Positions 11,601-22,530 of a stretch of DNA of 64,000 nucleotides are shown piece by piece. Position numbers and translations under genes: made by a program. The stretch spans positions 372,001 through 436,000 of the forward strand of contig JADHYV010000010.1 of NCBI GenBank assembly GCA_027604705.1. Reading direction: 5' to 3'. How positions within the stretch are numbered: position 1 is the stretch's first letter; each line of letters begins with the position of its first letter. This DNA comes from Allomyces arbusculus (taxonomy: Eukaryota; Blastocladiomycota; Blastocladiomycetes; Blastocladiales; Blastocladiaceae). The notes under the pieces were generated by a model. It made no database searches and was not told the DNA's origin. It was given only the letters and a program-made list of their open reading frames with translations.

Positions 11601-12716
11601 TCATTGCGGGGCCAGCCCGAGCTTACGCCGCTCGCCCTCCAACTAGATGCGTCGGTAGAGAAAGTGTCGAGAGTGCAAGTCAGTTGCGTGCTTGCCCCAC
11701 TTGGACCGGATCGGATCACGATGAAGCCAAAGGAACAGCGATGATCCCGCGAGACACGCACCACCTTGCGCACGCGCATCAGGGCGCGCTCGTCGTTACC
11801 CTGGCACGCAGCGGGCGTGTAGGGCGCCGCAATCAGCACCGAATCCATGACGACGATCGCCGTCTCGTGCCACCGGCACTCCATGGTCTTGGACAGCGCA
11901 TCAAAGATCTCTTGCCCGTCGCGGCCCACGCCCACGCCGAGCTTGGCCACCTTGCCCTGCATGACGCGCACGGCTGCTGCCTCGCGCTGGACCGTCTGTT
12001 CCCAGTGGATCGCGGTCACGGGCAGCAACGTCTGCTCGAGTGGCGCGGCCACGGACGCGTCGAGGGCAGGGAGGCCCTTGGCCTCGGCGGGTGGCGACGA
12101 GAGGACGGTCACTTGCCGAATGCTGCGCGTGTGGATGAACCGCAGGTCGAGCTTCTTGGTGAGCGCCGACGCGGGATGGTCACGGTTCACGCACTGGTAG
12201 GACGCGCGCGCGCGCACGGGCCGGGTGTTGATGGTTAGCTCGTGAGCCCGAGTGAGAGAGCATGTGCCGGCACGCTCTCACGATCACCCTACCAAGCGCG
12301 AACATGGGCCTCTGCGGCCCATGGCCACGGCGTATACCCACCTGCAACACAACAAGCTCATTGACGGGGTCGTACGCGTAGATTTGGCCGATAAAGGGTG
12401 TGGCCACGGCAGCGGCAGCGCCGTCGGGTGCCGTCGGTGCAAGGCCGAGCTCGATGCGGACCCAGTGGCCGACGACCTTGTGAATGGCGTCGGCTCCACT
12501 CGCAGCGTCGGCAGCAGCAACGCCCTTGCCCTCGGATACCGCCGGCGTGCTTGATCCATTGGTCGTGGCAGCGGCAGCCGTGGCCGGGCGCGCCGTGGTA
12601 AGCGGTGCGGGCTGCGGCGACTTGGAGCGTGGTTTGCGGCCGGTGGCCGAGGAGGAGCGCGGCTTGGCCCCGGGCGGCTTGGCGGCACTGCCCTTGGGTG
12701 CCGCGTCGGATTGCAT
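11601..12716 (-). CDS. LSM12: LSM12 homologue
   Basis: Three exons (12716-12342, 12238-11762, 11642-11601) encode 297 residues. Residues 1-70 are a Ser/Pro/Ala/Lys-rich linker. An Lsm fold follows (VVGHWVRIELGL, then IGQIYAYDPVNELVVLQ), running on into LTINTRP. The C-terminal LSM12 anticodon-binding-like (AD) domain has LGVGVGRDGQEIFDALSKTM, CRWHETAIVVMDSVLIAAPY and ERALMRVRKV, and ends LEGERRKLGLAPQ in the tiny last exon. LSM12 binds RNA and ataxin-2/Pbp1-type proteins and acts in translation and stress granules. The ATG at 12716 was chosen because upstream in-frame sequence is a poly-Cys reading of a CAG repeat. The gene is divergent from the next receptor gene across 594 bp. Confidence 0.88.
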
Positions 12717-13310
12717 CGTGTCGCGGCGGCGGCGGCGCGGCGACGTGAGGTTGCAGCAGCAGCAGCAGCAGCAGCAGCAGCGGGGCCAGCGGCGGGCCGC
12801 GCGCGGAGCAGTGCAGCAAGATGGCGTTGGCCGCTGGGGTCGTCGGCACGCAAGCAAGGGCGCGCGACCTCGCGGTGGAGGGCGCATGTGATCGCGCGTG
12901 GCACGGCGAAACGACGCGCAGGGCCGCCTGCTGCCCAAATTTGTTCGCAGCCGCAGATCTCGCGACACCGCCCGAGATTCACCAACATTAATATTGCCGA
13001 TACGGCAAGCCCTCAGCACCCGGCGCATGGCACTGCACCGCCTGCGCTGTCCTTGCTCATGCTTTTCGGCCGCACCGCGGGATCTGGCATCAACCACGAC
13101 GGGATGACGCCCGACGCTTCGACCCAACCACCACAACGACCGAGGGAGCCGCTGCACCGATTACGATCACGCCGCCCAAAAAGCAGCAATCACTCGAGAC
13201 GTGACGTGGGTCAATGCTTCCATCGGTGTTCGCACGAAGCGATGCGGCCGAGGCAGCACAGATCGCTGCACAACCAGCTTCGCTTGACGAATCGTGACCA
13301 GCCCCCGTCC
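12717..13310. other. Divergent promoter, LSM12 / receptor
   Basis: This short region separates the two start codons and must contain both promoters. The LSM12 leader holds GGC-rich sequence and a CAG repeat. No canonical TATA box was found on either strand. Confidence 0.5.
12754..12780 (+). repeat. (CAG)9 microsatellite in LSM12 leader
   Basis: Nine CAG units lie on the plus strand, which reads CTG in the LSM12 transcript, 38 bp upstream of its ATG. It would form a CUG hairpin in the leader if transcribed. Confidence 0.9.
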
Positions 13311-16300
13311 ATGCTGCGCGCAGCCGTCGGCGTGATTCTCTTGCTCAACATCACGCTCTACCCGTGTGCGCAAGCGGCCAACTTCAAGATTGCGGCCGTG
13401 CTTCCTGGTGACACGACGGCAGGTATTGGTCGCACCTTGAACAGCGCGACGTGGAGATTTAACTCACCAACTCTCTTGTCGTTACCGCGACAGATCCGAC
13501 CCGGCGTACCGTGGTCCAGTTTGTGCGCTTTCTGCTCAACTGGACGCTGCCCGTTCTCAATCAGCGCCTGGGCGCGCCCGCTGGTGCGCCAGTTCTGCTA
13601 CTTTTCGTGACATGGGTACCGTGCCTTCGGCCTCTTTGTTGATGGATCAGGGTTGCGCTCCCATAGGCCACACGTTCTCGCTCGATTTCCATGACTCATT
13701 GCTCACGAGCCGCGACACCGTCCGCGAGTCACTGATCGCGGCGCAGACTGGCGCCGTTGCCGCGATTGGCGAGTGGTTCTCGTCCAATACTATCCCAATG
13801 AGCTATGGAGGTGCGTTTCGGTCGCTCCCGCTCCGCGAAGCCATGTATGTCGGATTCTGATTGACCTCGGCTCGTTATAGTGTCGCATTACGGCATTTTC
13901 ATGTGCTCTGGCAGCGCTACCAGCGAAGAGTATGTTGGGGCAGGTCTAGCGGTACCTGATGACAGTGGTCACTTGCAAGAGCTGACTGACCGCTTGTTCG
14001 ATTGACAGTCTTTCGGACAAGACTCTTCATTCACGGTTTTTCCGAACCATCACCGCAGACTCGTACGTTCACCCTGACCAGGTCGTGTCTACTTCCTTTC
14101 ACCTCACCATCTAACGCAACGTCCACCTCCCATGACGCGCCACAGGTACCAAGGAAACGTCTTTAGCCACGCTCTGGTTCACTTTGGGTGGGAGCAGTTC
14201 AACTTGCTTGCTGTCAACAATGTCTACGGCATTTCTGGTACCTACGTTTCGCTGACGAGGCATTGCGACTTGACTTGTGCCGAACTCAGGGCGCTAACCG
14301 CCGCTTCCTCTTCTCTCTCGAGCAGTTACCAAGGTGATCCAATCCGATGTTCTGACGCACAACATTACGGTGGCGGCACAGTACACGCTGGCCTTTGCCG
14401 ATCCGGCCGAGGTCACGGCCACGGTCGCTGACTTGGCCAAGAGCCCGTCACGTATCGTGATCATGGCAGTGCAGCTCGAGCAATGCTACACGATCATGGC
14501 CGAGGCCTATGCGCAAGGGTTCGACTCGTCGTGGGTGTGGATCGCGTCCGAGTCGTCGGCCAGAATTGCGGCCAAGATTGATGAAAAGACGTCGCCCATG
14601 GCCATGCCAGACCGCGCCTACGCTGCGGGCCTGCGCAAGTTTTTCGAGGGCATGATTGTCGTGTGGCCGCAGGAAATGGCCTTGGGCGACGCCACGTTCA
14701 ACGACTGGGTGCAGCTGTATCACGCGACTGTGGGCGACAGCAAGATTCTCGACTCCAGCTACCACCTGTTTTCTCAGTCGTGCCTCGAGGCGCACATGCG
14801 CGGGATTCTCAAGCTCGATCAGACGTACGGCACCAACGCCGTGCTGCAGCGCACGACCAACGCGACTCTTGAAGAGTACCTCATCCCATTTAACAGCTCT
14901 ACGGGGCCCGTCGCATACACGACCGAAGGCGACCGGATGGGGTGCGGCTCCCCATTTTCTCGTTTGTCGTTGTTCGTTCCGTTGGACTGACCTTCAGGCG
15001 GCACCCCACCCAGTTTCTTTCAGCTTCTCAACATGCAAGGCGCCAAGCTTGTTCCAGCCATGGTTGTTGACAGCCAGTTCCGCATCTCGCCCTTGCCTGG
15101 CATGACGCTGTATTTCCCCGGGAACACGATCACGGTCCCATCGTGGCAGCCGCGGTTCCAGCTCGACGTGGCCGGGTACGACCAGCCCGGCGTCATGGTC
15201 ACGCTCGCATTCGCGGGCGTCTCGATCTTGGCCGCACTCGTCGCATTGGTGATGCTCGTCGTCTACCGTCGAAGCAAACGCGTGCGGCATCTCGGGCTCC
15301 CGTTCATTTCAGCGCTTTGTGTCGGGCTCGCAGTCACGTTTACGACGCCGTTCCTCTGGGCGGGCGAGCCGACGAATGTAACATGCAATGCCTCGCAGTG
15401 GACGCTGATTCTCGGCATGTCGCTCGCACTTGCGTCGCTGGCGATTCGGTCGTACCGGCTATACCGGGTGTTTGACAAGTGCGCCGCTTTCTCGTCCGTT
15501 CCTTTGCCTCATCTTCATGGAATTATTGCTCATGCACCGACCTTTTCTAGCCGCGTTCTGGCCAAGTCGCAATCGCTCGGCTCGCGGTTGCTCTTTGCGC
15601 GCATGATCACGATCCCGTTAATCCAGGTCGTGCTGCTCAGTGTCGCCTACGCCATGGCGCCGCTGTACGCTGTCGCAGACCTCGTCAACTCGACCAAGTC
15701 GGTTTGGTGCCTGGCGACTCCCGCGACCAGCTCGCTCAACTACATTCTGTACTGCACGGCCATGGCGCTCACCATGTTCGTCCTTTCTTCAAGCTCCTCA
15801 CCTCATGCCTATGTTCTCACTTGCTCGTGCGTGGGATAGATTATTGTTTGTCGGGCTCGCCTACCTGGCCATCAAGACGCGCGGGTTCCACACGACCTAC
15901 AGCGAGACGCGCTGGCTACTCTATGCCATGAACATTATCGCAATCACGGTCACGATATCCATGCCGCTCTACGCGCTCTACGCCAACAAGCCTGTCGAAA
16001 TGTTTTATATTCGCAGCGTCGGGCTCACCGGATGTTGCCTGTGCGTCCTTTTCACGCTCGGTCCGTTGCTTTTCGGCCTTTTTGCGCTCCGATTGTGGTA
16101 GATATTGACGACAATTTCCTCCCAGTGCTTCGCCACGTTGTTCAGATCCCGTATGAAGAGACGGCAGCGATGCACGAGGCGGCCATGGACCACTCGATGA
16201 GCGACCAGCACCCGCACGACGACGACGACGACGGCGCGCACGAGTCGCACAACAGCTGGTCAGACGGACTCGAGTCGTCGGCGCACGCCCTGACTCCGGC

Positions 16301-17005
16301 CCCATCCAAGGTCGGTGTTTCCCGTACCATCTTCACCCTCTCCCAATCTTCCTCACTCTGCCCCTTCGCCCATAGATTCACGTCGGCATCTACGACGTGC
16401 GTGCGACCACCGGCCTCACCGCACACTGGACCCCACGCACCGTGACTGTACGTCTAACCGACGGTCTCGTGATCCTCAGTTCGGCCCCACCCACCCCCTT
16501 GGCCCCGACCGGCCTCGCCCTCTCCACACGCGCGCTCCTGATCGACCCGGACCCACTTGTCCCCGACGCGCCGTGGTGCATTGCTCTGTCACACGCAGGC
16601 ACACCGTCGCAGTACGTGCGATTCGCGACCGAGGCCGACCGCCGCGCGTGGGTCGAAGTCGCGAGTGCCGGAGGCGCCGTAGAGCGCGGACGCGAGTGGG
16701 GGACGGTCGCGCGCGGGCCAGGGAATGGACAGTTGGCGGGGACTACGGCGACGCGGGGTGGAGGTGGGGGTGCGGGGGTAGCGACGAGCGGCGGGTCCGG
16801 GAGTGCGCCAAATGCCGGAGTGAGCGTGTTGGGCGGTTCGGTCGGGAACGTACTGGCCGTGCTGGGTGCGGACGCGGTGGGTGGCAAGCCGCGTGGCAGG
16901 GTGCGTGCGTTGTCGGCCGCGGTGAGATCGTGGGGCGCGGGTGCGGGCGCGACGGCGAGCGGGACGGAGGACGTGGGGCACGGGGCCGGGTCGGGGAGAT
17001 CATGA
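13311..17005 (+). CDS. Class C GPCR (GABA-B-like) with PH-like tail
   Basis: A multi-exon receptor of about 1000 residues. The ATG at 13311 opens a signal peptide (MLRAAVGVILLLNITLYPCA) followed by NFKIAAVLPGDTT, the start of an ANF-receptor/venus-flytrap domain. Hallmarks continue through small exons: SLSDKTLHSRFFRTITADS, then HFGWEQFNLLAVNNVYG. The large exon 14334-14937 carries the second lobe. The seven-helix core starts near 15150 (TLAFAGVSILAALVALVMLV) and ends near 16098 (FTLGPLLFGLFALRLW). An acidic/His linker (HPHDDDDD) precedes a last exon (from ~16378) whose first ~100 residues look like a PH domain: beta-rich IHVGIYDVRA, VTVRLTDGLVIL, and a terminal helix with ADRRAWVEVA. The rest is Gly/Ala-rich. 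Predicted to be a cell-surface, G-protein-coupled sensor. Boundaries of the small exons 13423-14150 are approximate. Confidence 0.8.
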
Positions 17006-17442
17006 ATTTGTGGGGCCAGCGGCAGGATCAGCTGAGCGCGGCGGGACGCTTGTTTGGTGGAATGACTTTCGAGACTGATAACCAGGCAAATTGGTGTTCA
17101 ATTTTCCCCACGTAATCCTGCAAACGTGTTGATGCGCGCCGCCTCCGGACGCGAGAGGACGCACCGCAACGCACACGCGCGCTCGCGGACCCGATATTCT
17201 GGAGCGCGTGAGAGGGTGTTCAAGTGGGAAGGTCGCGTCGTGAAGCGGCCAGGTGCCCCGCCAGAAACGGCCGGCTGCCGTTTGCAGCACGAACTGGAAA
17301 AATCACCACCGCGTCAAAACTGGCATGCGACGCGTGTTGATGGGTGCGCAACAAGCACATCGTCGCCTAAAGCTTGCCACCGCCAACCTCCGCGCCGAAC
17401 TGAGCTGCCTGCCTGCCTGTGCGCCCTCTGCCGTACTTGCTC
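17006..17442. other. Intergenic, SPFH gene promoter
   Basis: A 437 bp gap between two plus-strand genes. It holds the receptor 3' end and the SPFH gene promoter. Nothing distinctive was seen. Confidence 0.5.
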
Positions 17443-19389
17443 ATGTCGGCGTCCCGTCTCTTGCCCTCCGTCGAGGATATTAAAGCCAGCGCCGCGCCGG
17501 GGTTACTTCTCCACAACACCCAAGACTTGCAGCAGACCAGCAACTTGCAGTACCAGACCGTCCTGCCACCGATTACTTTTTCGCCGTCGCCCGACATTAC
17601 CCCCGCCTGGACCGACCCGCCCATGGAGCTCCTCGACAAGCCCGCTGGCCCGAGTACGCGGCCGCCCGCGTTCTCGACGTCCGCGACGACGACTGGCTCG
17701 GCGGCGCATCACGCTGCCGGCGTGCACCCGCCCATCAAGACGTCGACGGGCATTGTCGAGCACCTTGAGGGCACCGACGACTGGTCGATGCCCGCGCAAG
17801 TGCTCGACCATCCCTTCTTTGTCCCCATTGGCTCTGGTTCCATGGTGCAGGCATTGCGCGAGCTCGACCGCCGCATGCAAGAGGCCGGCCATTACCATCT
17901 CATTACCAAAAAGCCAAAGCGCACGTTTGTCGGCCGCACCGTCGAGCCGGGCCAGATTGGCCTGTTTGACTTCAACGGGCGGCCGATTATCGCGCTTGAC
18001 CCGGGTCGGTACCTGAACTTGTCACTCACGCACTCGTGGCACGGTATTTGCGGCGTCACGGACCAGCTTGAGTTTCGCGGTCTCACGTTTGCCCAAGTCG
18101 GCCAAGGCGAGTGCCTGGTCGTACTGTCGCCGTCAAACCAAATCTTTTGCGTGCGCAACGGCGGGTTTGCCGCGTTCGGGTCCGAAGGTCGGTTCCGCAT
18201 CGTCGCTGTCGTGGACACGCTCGACTTGGGCGACGAGAACGCGGTGCGCGAACCCGCAACCAAGGAAATCATTGGCTGGAAAAAGGAGATTCGCACGCGC
18301 ATCCAAGCGGGCGGGTCTGGGTACGGCGTCGAGGCCACGGTCGCGACCTTCTTCAACGTGCCCGCCAACAACGTCTTGATCGTGCAGCAGGGCGACCGGC
18401 TGATTGAGCTGCCGGCCGGGCAGCACGTCATCACCAACCCGAACACGACGTTCCGCGGCTTCTTTTCGCTGTCTGAGCGGCAAAAGACCTTTGAGACCAA
18501 ACCGGCATATACGGTCGAGGGTGTGCCGGTCATTCTGCGCGTCAACTTGCGGTTCCGTATCGCGAGCCCGATCTTACTCGCGCGGCACTACAATGACGCG
18601 TTCACGGCGCTCGAGAACCCGGCGCAGTCGGCCGTGAACGCGGTCGTGTCGCGGCTCTCGTACCAAGCATTTATGAAAGCCAAGAAACTCGACGGCGATA
18701 TCCCGGACCAAGGAATCGTGCCATGGCTCGAAACGTTCAAGCAAGAGTGCATGCAGGAACTGACCGAGCAGGGCGCACAGTACGGCGTCGTGATCGAGTC
18801 GTTCAACGTGCTTGACCGCCGCCTCGAGGGCGATCTCGGCAAGGATCTCGAGCGGCAGGCCGAGGCCGTCTTGCAGAACCAGATTCGCGCAACGCAGATT
18901 GACCTCGAGAATCACATCAAAATTGAGACTCAACGCGGTCAGTTGCGGGTTGCGGAGATTGAGGCCGCGAAAGTGCGCACGCAGACCGACGCGCAGTTCT
19001 ACACGAGATCGAAGGAGACGGATGCGCGCGCCTACGAGAAGTTGCAGCTCGCCAAGGCCACCACCGAGGCGTCCAAGCTGCAGGCCGACCAGGACGCGGC
19101 CAATACGGTCGTGCTTGCCGAGGCCGAGCGGCAGCGCGTCGAGCTGCTCGCACAGGCCAAGCGCCGCGAGATTGAGCAGGTGACGGCCGCGTACGCAGAA
19201 ATGCAGGGCGAGCACACGCCCGCGATCGTCATGGCGCAGCTCGAGGTCGACAAGCACCGCGCGTTGCCGCCGCATACCGTCTACTTTGCCGGTGCGGGCG
19301 GTGCTGGCGAGTCGTCATCGGCTGCGGCGTTGAGCACCGGGTACGCGACGGCGCTCGGCGCGACCATGGCTGTCAAAGGGAACAAGTAG
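17443..19389 (+). CDS. SPFH/Band 7 protein, vacuolin-like
   Basis: A single-exon gene of 648 residues. The frame is open a few codons further upstream, but the first ATG is MSASRLLPSVEDIK at 17443. Residues ~150-400 form an SPFH (Band 7) domain: VGRTVEPGQIGLFDFNGRP, LDPGRYLNLSL, a conserved VPANNVLIVQQGDR and LPAGQHVITNPNTTFRGFF, then VEGVPVILRVNLRFRIASP. Residues ~440-600 are a long Glu/Ala/Lys/Arg coiled coil (EAAKVRTQTDAQFYTRSKET; LAEAERQRVELLAQAKRREI), as in flotillins and Dictyostelium vacuolins, which oligomerise on late endosomal membranes. No transmembrane segment is visible, so a peripheral endolysosomal scaffold is the likely role. Vacuolin kinship is inferred from domain layout and length. 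Confidence 0.78.
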   Translation: MSASRLLPSVEDIKASAAPGLLLHNTQDLQQTSNLQYQTVLPPITFSPSPDITPAWTDPPMELLDKPAGPSTRPPAFSTSATTTGSAAHHAAGVHPPIKTSTGIVEHLEGTDDWSMPAQVLDHPFFVPIGSGSMVQALRELDRRMQEAGHYHLITKKPKRTFVGRTVEPGQIGLFDFNGRPIIALDPGRYLNLSLTHSWHGICGVTDQLEFRGLTFAQVGQGECLVVLSPSNQIFCVRNGGFAAFGSEGRFRIVAVVDTLDLGDENAVREPATKEIIGWKKEIRTRIQAGGSGYGVEATVATFFNVPANNVLIVQQGDRLIELPAGQHVITNPNTTFRGFFSLSERQKTFETKPAYTVEGVPVILRVNLRFRIASPILLARHYNDAFTALENPAQSAVNAVVSRLSYQAFMKAKKLDGDIPDQGIVPWLETFKQECMQELTEQGAQYGVVIESFNVLDRRLEGDLGKDLERQAEAVLQNQIRATQIDLENHIKIETQRGQLRVAEIEAAKVRTQTDAQFYTRSKETDARAYEKLQLAKATTEASKLQADQDAANTVVLAEAERQRVELLAQAKRREIEQVTAAYAEMQGEHTPAIVMAQLEVDKHRALPPHTVYFAGAGGAGESSSAAALSTGYATALGATMAVKGNK

Positions 19390-22300
19390 GGCGGTTGGGT
19401 CGTTCTTCCCGTGGTGAAGAAGTTGACGGCCAGATCTTGAGTTCGGTTGGCCGTCCCTCTGTGCAGTCATTTTTTATATTTCCAGTCGCGCGTCGGCGCT
19501 TCTTTCGTCGACTTGATGTACATATTGCGATGAGAAATTTCCACAAATCGGGAACCGCTTGCTTTCAAACGCTGCTCGTTCACGCTGGGTTCGTGCCCAC
19601 ACTCGCCGTCAGAGTCGATCAGAGTCTCTCTCTGTCTGGCTCCCTCATCATCAGGAACATACATTGAGGAAGCAAAAGCAACGCGTGCTCTGACCATGCT
19701 CGTGGTCCTGACCGCGTGGGGCCTTCGTGCATGGGTAAGACGCGAAGCGGCGGTTCACGACGGCGCGCCGCAACAGAATGTTGCCTAGCGCGCCCAGCTG
19801 CTCCTGTCGCTGCTAAATCGCTGTATTTACCCAAATGTTGGGTATTTCGTTGCTCTATCGAATTTTACTGGTCGTCATGAGGGAAATGAAATGGAAGCAT
19901 TTGAAACATGCCTTCCGAAAGGGGACACACGTGCATTCGTGCGCTCTCAGGTCTCCCGCACGTTTTTCGGTGTCACGGAATGAAGAGCAAGTGGACACCA
20001 CCGCCACGACGCCAGAAGGATCAAAGATGGCGGCTGGCGCCACGAGTATAATGAAATTTCCATGGGCACAAGTCCCCTGTCGCGTCGCAGCGCGACTTCG
20101 TGCCAAGCGACGCGCCGCGCGTACGTAGCGTCTTGTGCACGTGCGATCCCTCGTTTTACGCGTTGAGCGGCCAATGCTGAATGCTATGGTGGTGCCAATA
20201 TCGGCTGCAGGGATCCGGATATCAATGAGAGAACGACACGTCCCGACCGTGTGTGCGCCAGGTGCGTCGACCAAGGAGAGAATGGTGCGCGCCTCACACG
20301 CTGTGTATCCGTGCATCAAGACGAACACATGGCAGTGGCGTGCTCTTGTTGCGCGCGACCCGTCGTTGGAACGGCGCTCTGCAGGTCGGCGTGGGAGGTT
20401 CAACACGTGCACGAGAGGATTTGCCGTCGTCCAAAGCCTCTGCGAGCGGCGCCGGTGAGCGTGCAACCTCGTGCACAACTTGGTCTCGTGGGCTTTTGCT
20501 CGACGGGGGAGAGGGCGCAGCGACCACTTGTTCGTGGCAGACCACCCGTGATTAGTGATTTGTCGCGGGCGCGTTGATCCTGGTTTGTGGTCGCTGGCGT
20601 GCTCACGGTACGAAACTTCGCGCTCACGCGCACGGTCGAGGAAGGTCGCGCACGGTCAGGACCTGTCAAGGCCCGTCGAATGAGGGCATGTGAAACCCGC
20701 CGAATCGAGCAATTCTTGACCCGCGCCACCCGCACCTCCAGTAAAGACCAGAATAGTCGCGTCCATTCTCTCGTCCCTCTCATCCTCATCATGAATGAAT
20801 TGTGGTGATTTCTTGCAGGAGAGTCGACGATGTTAACTTGGTCGGCGCCAACCCCAAGTTTTCGACGAAAAAGAAACAAACACAGAGACTTGCCCTTTGC
20901 CTCAATCGGCGTCGCACGCACAACGTCACCCCGATTTAGGGCTGTTCCTTCTGTGCGCGCCACAGTTTCACCTTCGTTTTCAGCGACTGCCTGGCACCAC
21001 TTCAGACGCCTCCCGCGTTGCAACGCCGAAGCCGCGTCTAGAAGGGGCGCAACACACCACGTGGGTGGCCTTGGCCCATGTGATTCCCAAGCCGAACGCG
21101 CCAACGCCACCGAAGGCGCATCTCGGTCGTGTGACCCTGCTGCGATCTTGGCGCTCAGATGAGTGGGCCACGTCAGTAACCTGTCAGGACCCTCGCGTCC
21201 GACCCGTGAATGACCTGGTGGGTCATCATGACAACCATCATCCCCACGCGCAAACTCATGAGCGAGGCAACCAAAGCTGGAAAAATGGCTCACCCGCTCT
21301 CGACCAGCGCGCAATCTGCTCCTCGCGTAATTCGGTACGCGCGCGTGCGGGGTGTGCGCGCAGACGCTTATAACAGCGCGGAAGCCGGCCAGCCGCGCGC
21401 GTGCGCGAGCGTGCGCGTACTCGGATGCCGGGCGAATGTCGTCCTTGTCGGGCGCGCGCGTAAGTACGCGCGCTCTAGGCCACACAAGTCGCAACGCAAG
21501 TCGCAACGACATTGATGAAGGTCGTGGGAGGCCAAGGCCGATTCAAGCAGGGTGCCGCAGGGCTGTGGTCTGCTGGAGGGAAGGGGCCTTGTTTTTGAAT
21601 GTTGAAACTGGCCAGATTGCATGGAGACTGCAGGAGTCCTTGCCTTGCGAAACGACGTGCCCGGATGGGCAGCAGGTGAACGACACGTTGCCACGGGGCT
21701 CATCAACTTGGTGTTGCGATTTGTTTTGGGTCCAGCTCGCTGGACACACGGTTCGACATGGCCAGCAAGGAATGGAAGGGCACGGAAAGCACACACGAGA
21801 TACGCGACGACGTGGTTGAAGTGGAGCGCGAGGGTCAGGAAAATGCAAGGGCCCGCGTCGAGGTTAATCAAAGCGGTTGGGCCAATCGTTGCGCGCTTTG
21901 AGCGTTCAACAAGGGCGCGTGCTGCATGTCGCACGGTGGCCATTGTTCCCGCCAAGGTGCAAATCTTCCTGCCTCCGTTTCATTTCGGTCGATCAGCCGC
22001 GTCCATGGGCACGCGCGCAACGACGCGGCCGGCTTGCGCAACGCTGCCTTTCCGGCCGCGCAAGTCGTGCTCCTCCGTTCGCAGCTACAAAAGCGCACCA
22101 CTGCCGCGCGGCCACCAGTCCGCGACCTTGTTCCGACGCTCCCCCACCTGCCCACCACCCACCTCGTCCTCGCTGACGATATTTATATATCTGCTCTGCT
22201 CTGTTGCTCGTCGACCGCTGCCCCGCCCGCCCGCGCCGGTATCCTGAAGCAGCGCGCACCACCGCACTACCGCCCCTCAGCCGCTCCCGCACCCTTGACC

Positions 22301-22530
22301 GCGCGCCGCCGCCCCCTCTCCCCGCGTTCCTGCCCGCTGTCCGCCTCGCTGCTGTGCCGCGACCATCTCTCGCTCGCACGCTCGCTCAACCGTACCTGTG
22401 CTCCGCGACTGCGGTCCCGCCTCGATCACCCTTGCTCGGTTGACACTGTTGTCAGCTGCTGCGGCTGCCGTGTTTGCGCCTCGCTCCCCCCAACAGCGCT
22501 CGACCCCGCCCTCTTGGACCTCGTACCACC
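19390..22530. other. 3.1 kb intergenic, no gene recognised
   Basis: This is the longest gene-poor stretch. Frames up to 370 codons (for example minus strand 20400-21512) are Arg/Ala/Ser-rich, lack motifs and overlap equally open frames on other strands. The final ~400 bp before the zinc-finger gene are pyrimidine-rich. An AT-rich TATTTATATAT at about 22180-22190 could be its TATA element, with a ~340 bp leader. Confidence 0.5.

Noticed and set aside
17419-17442. An earlier start for the SPFH gene
   Set aside because: The frame opens with GTG; the first ATG is at 17443.
20400-21512. A 370-codon minus-strand frame in the large intergenic region
   Set aside because: No signal peptide, domain or splice-linked continuation, and other frames are equally open. 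Not enough to call a gene.
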